A stretch of DNA of 64,000 nt from Pseudomonas sp. MRSN 12121 (GTDB lineage Bacteria; Pseudomonadota; Gammaproteobacteria; Pseudomonadales; Pseudomonadaceae): the NCBI RefSeq assembly GCF_000931465.1, contig NZ_CP010892.1, positions 1,178,001 through 1,242,000 on the forward strand, in the 5' to 3' direction. The notes beneath the pieces were generated by a model that saw nothing but the letters and a program-made list of their open reading frames with translations, ran no database searches and was not told where the DNA came from. Positions 61,467-64,000 of the stretch are shown here, in pieces. The position numbers were made by a program, and so were the translations under genes. Numbering within the stretch: position 1 is the first letter of the stretch; every line of letters starts with the position of its first letter.

Positions 61467-63275
61467 TCAACCCGCCGCCGTCTCCTTCTGGATCAACGCC
61501 ACCAGGGTCCAGCCCGCCGTGGGCTTGAGGGTGCCGTCCGGCGTCACGACATGCACCCAGCCGCTGTTGTCGCGGGCGAACAGCAGGGTCGCCCGCTCGC
61601 CATGCAGGGCCTGGTAATCCTCCCAGCCAAAACCCTCGGTCAGGTTGGTGCTGTACAGCTCCGCGCCCTGGCCCAGCAGGCTGGCCAGCTTGCTGTAGGA
61701 CAGGGCGTCGCTGCCCAGCAGTTGCCCGCGGTGTTCATGGCTGGCGCGATGCTTGTCGGTGCGGCGGCTTTCCTGGCTGTTGGCCAGGGCGAACAGGCGC
61801 TGATGGCTGAAGTCGTGACGAAAGCGCATGGCCGCCAAGGTGTTCAGCTCGCCCGAGGGCGACAGCGCCAGCAGATGGCCAAGCCCTACCAGGTCCAGAT
61901 GAGCGTCGGCATGTTGTGAGGCGGGGTTGCCGAAATAGGTCGGCAGGCCGTCCATGCGCGCGGCGCGGATGTTTTCCCAGCTCGAATCGGTCAGCAGCAC
62001 GCGGCTGCCCAATTGTTGCAGTGCCTTGCCGATGGCCCGCGCCGGGGCATTGGCGCCGACGATCAGGAAGCCGCTCGGCGCCGGCTCCGCGACCTTCAGC
62101 AGGCGCGCCAGCGGTCGTGCGGTGGCGCTTTGCAGGACCACGGTGCCGATGATCACGGCAAAGGTCAGCGGCACCAGCAGCAGCGCGCCTTCATGGCCGG
62201 CCTGGTCCAGGCGGATGGCGAAGATCGCCGAGACCGCCGCCGCGACAATGCCCCGTGGCGCGATCCAGGCCAGCAGGGCCCGTTCGCGCCAACTCAGGTT
62301 CGAGCCGGCGGTGGACAGCAGCACATTCAATGGCCGGGCGATGAACTGGATCACCAGCAGCAGGATCAGCACCAGCGGCCCCAGGGCGATCAGGGCGTTG
62401 AGGTCCAGGCGCGCCGCCAGCAGGATGAACAGGCCGGAAATCAGCAGCACGCTGAGGTTTTCCTTGAAATGCAGGATGTGCCGCACATCGACATCCTTCA
62501 TGTTGGCCATCCACATGCCCATCAAGGTCACGGCCAGCAGCCCGGACTCATGCATCACCTGGTTGGCGCCGATGAAAATGCCCAGTACCGAGGCCAGCGT
62601 GGCCAGGTTGTGCAGGTACTCTGGCAGCCACTGGCGGCGCATGACGTTGCCCAGCACCCAGCCGCCGACGACGCCGAACAGGCTGCCGCAGAGGATCACG
62701 CCGCCGAAGGTCAGCAGGCTGTGCTGCAAGCCCTGGCCTTCGGCGCTGGCGATGATGAAGCTGTAGACCACCACCGCCAGCAGGGCGCCGATCGGGTCGA
62801 TGACGATGCCTTCCCAGCGCAGGATGTTGGCGATCGAGGCCTTGGGCCGGACCACCCGCAGCATCGGCACGATCACGGTGGGGCCGGTGACCAGGGTCAG
62901 GGTGCCGAACAGCAGCGCCAGCAGCCAGTCGAACCCCAGCAGCCAGTGCGTGGCCAGGGTGATCACCGCCCAGGTCGAGAGTGCGCCGACGGTCACCAGG
63001 CGATGCACCACCTTGCCGATCTCGCGCCATTCCGAGAGGTGCAGGGTCAGGCTGCCCTCGAACAGGATCAGCGCCACCGCCAGGGATACCAGGGGCATCA
63101 GCAGCGGGCCGAACAGCTCCTGCGGGTCGAGCCAGCCCAGGACCGGGCCGGCGAGAATGCCGCTCAACAGCAGGAACAGAATGGCCGGCAGTTTCAGGCG
63201 CCAGGCCAGCCACTGGCAGCCCACCGCCGCCACGCCGATGCCGCCAAAGGCCAACAGAATCTGTTGTTCGTTCAT
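61467..63275 (-). CDS. Monovalent cation:proton antiporter with C-terminal TrkA-N domain
   Basis: This 602-residue inner-membrane antiporter has 12 or so spans (about 1-395) of the CPA type (LLAPVLGWL-like start region FGGIGVAAVG, then LSGILAGPVLG). A cytosolic NAD-binding TrkA-N domain (about 405-510, GFLIVGANAPARAIGKALQQLG) and a terminal regulatory segment follow. It probably exchanges Na+ or K+ for protons, the latter domain sensing nucleotides. PA3739 is the positional homologue. Ion specificity is not readable. Confidence 0.88.
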   Translation of the reverse strand: MNEQQILLAFGGIGVAAVGCQWLAWRLKLPAILFLLLSGILAGPVLGWLDPQELFGPLLMPLVSLAVALILFEGSLTLHLSEWREIGKVVHRLVTVGALSTWAVITLATHWLLGFDWLLALLFGTLTLVTGPTVIVPMLRVVRPKASIANILRWEGIVIDPIGALLAVVVYSFIIASAEGQGLQHSLLTFGGVILCGSLFGVVGGWVLGNVMRRQWLPEYLHNLATLASVLGIFIGANQVMHESGLLAVTLMGMWMANMKDVDVRHILHFKENLSVLLISGLFILLAARLDLNALIALGPLVLILLLVIQFIARPLNVLLSTAGSNLSWRERALLAWIAPRGIVAAAVSAIFAIRLDQAGHEGALLLVPLTFAVIIGTVVLQSATARPLARLLKVAEPAPSGFLIVGANAPARAIGKALQQLGSRVLLTDSSWENIRAARMDGLPTYFGNPASQHADAHLDLVGLGHLLALSPSGELNTLAAMRFRHDFSHQRLFALANSQESRRTDKHRASHEHRGQLLGSDALSYSKLASLLGQGAELYSTNLTEGFGWEDYQALHGERATLLFARDNSGWVHVVTPDGTLKPTAGWTLVALIQKETAAG

Positions 63276-63380
63276 TGAAGCTCCCTGTTCCTTGAAATGG
63301 CTGGCTATGAAAGACTAGCGACCCCGCCCACAGTTCACTATTTTTTTGGCCCGCTCCAGGGCCGTGCCTTTCGAGTTTTT

Positions 63381-64000
63381 ATGCCTGCCATCGACCATCC
63401 CCTGATTGACCGTTTCCTTGATGCGCTGTGGCTGGAAAAGGGCCTTTCGGACAACACCCGGGAGGCCTATCGCAGCGACCTGGCGCTGTTCAACGGCTGG
63501 TTGCAGGAGCGCGGGCTGGAACTGTCGGGGGTGGGGCGCGAGCCGATTCTCGACCACCTCGCCTGGCGGGTGGAGCAGGCCTACAAACCGCGTTCGACGG
63601 CGCGTTTTCTGTCTGGCGTGCGTGGCTTCTATCGCTACCTGCTGCGGGAAAAGCTGATCGCCGTGGACCCCACTCTGCAAGTCGACATGCCGCAACTGGG
63701 GCGGCCGTTGCCCAAGTCCCTGTCGGAAGCGGATGTCGAGGCCCTGCTGGCCGCCCCGGACCTGAGCGAGGCCATCGGCCAGCGCGATCGGGCGATGCTC
63801 GAAGTCCTGTATGCCTGCGGTTTGCGCGTCACCGAGCTGATCAGCCTGACTCTGGAGCAGGTCAATCTGCGCCAGGGCGTATTGCGGGTGATGGGCAAGG
63901 GCAGCAAGGAGCGCCTGGTGCCGATGGGGGAGGAGGCGATCGTCTGGGTCGAGCGCTACCTGCGCGATGGCCGTGGCGAGCTGCTCGGCGGGCGCCCCAG
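63381..64000 (+). CDS. xerD: Site-specific tyrosine recombinase XerD (partial, 3' end outside window)
   Basis: XerD with XerC resolves chromosome dimers at dif. The first 206 codons are present and remain open at the window edge. The N-terminal core-binding domain (about 6-95) is SAM-like (FLDALWLEKGLSDNTREAYRSDL). The catalytic domain begins with Arg149 in ACGLRVTELISL and the likely Lys in MGKGSKERLVP. The remaining catalytic His, Arg and Tyr lie beyond the end. PA3738 is the positional homologue. Confidence 0.93.
   Translation, partial: MPAIDHPLIDRFLDALWLEKGLSDNTREAYRSDLALFNGWLQERGLELSGVGREPILDHLAWRVEQAYKPRSTARFLSGVRGFYRYLLREKLIAVDPTLQVDMPQLGRPLPKSLSEADVEALLAAPDLSEAIGQRDRAMLEVLYACGLRVTELISLTLEQVNLRQGVLRVMGKGSKERLVPMGEEAIVWVERYLRDGRGELLGGRP

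Noticed and set aside
63381..64000. Partial tyrosine recombinase as a mobile-element integrase
   Set aside because: Sequence and gene neighbourhood match the housekeeping XerD; no attachment site or cargo is visible.

Overview
The window is a GC-rich chromosomal segment of a Pseudomonas, most likely of the P. fluorescens group (P. protegens or P. chlororaphis relatives). Three things point there. Gene order follows P. aeruginosa blocks (PA3865-PA3858, PA3849-PA3827, PA0767-PA0773, PA3764-PA3738). EstB is nearly identical to the crystallised P. fluorescens carboxylesterase. About ten REP-type repeats of the GTAGGAGCGAGGCTTGCCCGCGA kind lie between genes. No rRNA, tRNA, CRISPR array, insertion sequence or prophage was seen. 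Almost everything is core housekeeping; accessory content is concentrated at 10.8-16.0 kb.

Layout. 1-3.7 kb: D-arginine catabolism (partial amino-acid-binding protein, then dauB-dauA-dauR on the minus strand). 3.9-6.1 kb: RNA helicase RhlB and esterase EstB. 6.6-10.8 kb: the aapJQMP amino-acid ABC transporter with a strong hairpin after the binding-protein gene. 10.8-16.0 kb: accessory stretch with an MqsR/MqsA toxin-antitoxin pair, a GntR regulator coupled to a CynX-type exporter, an NTF2-like protein, a GIY-YIG protein and an unrecognised low-GC membrane/coiled-coil protein. 16.3-20.5 kb: a GST, a membrane-anchored glutaredoxin coupled to yejK, an HU protein and rlmF. 20.7-26.2 kb: pepA-holC-hypothetical-valS on the minus strand. 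26.5-28.7 kb: lptFG.

28.9-35.0 kb: lepA-lepB-rnc-era-recO-pdxJ. 35.1-41.0 kb: mltF, purL and a small NIF3-like protein. 41.2-48.4 kb: the N-acetylglucosamine operon nagR-nagA-SIS protein-nagF-nagE, a complete PTS uptake, deacetylation and deamination route under a GntR/UTRA repressor. 48.7-57.1 kb: an L,D-transpeptidase, two Nudix hydrolases, a gamma-carbonic-anhydrase-like protein, small proteins, purT, an MFS transporter, a CorC-type membrane protein and a cytochrome-c-assembly-like protein. 57.3-61.4 kb: ffh, rpsP-rimM-trmD-rplS and a thioesterase. 61.5-64 kb: a Na+/H+ antiporter and the 5' part of xerD.

No large new multi-gene system is evident. The best leads are the low-GC orphan at 14718-16013, the mqsRA module with its operator, a likely active-site-loop change (His48 to Leu) in DauA, a degenerate second EIIB domain in NagE, paired NagR-like operator half-sites upstream of nagR, and a strong hairpin in the divergent mltF/purL control region. 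Comparisons with P. aeruginosa and other genomes are from memory; no search was run.
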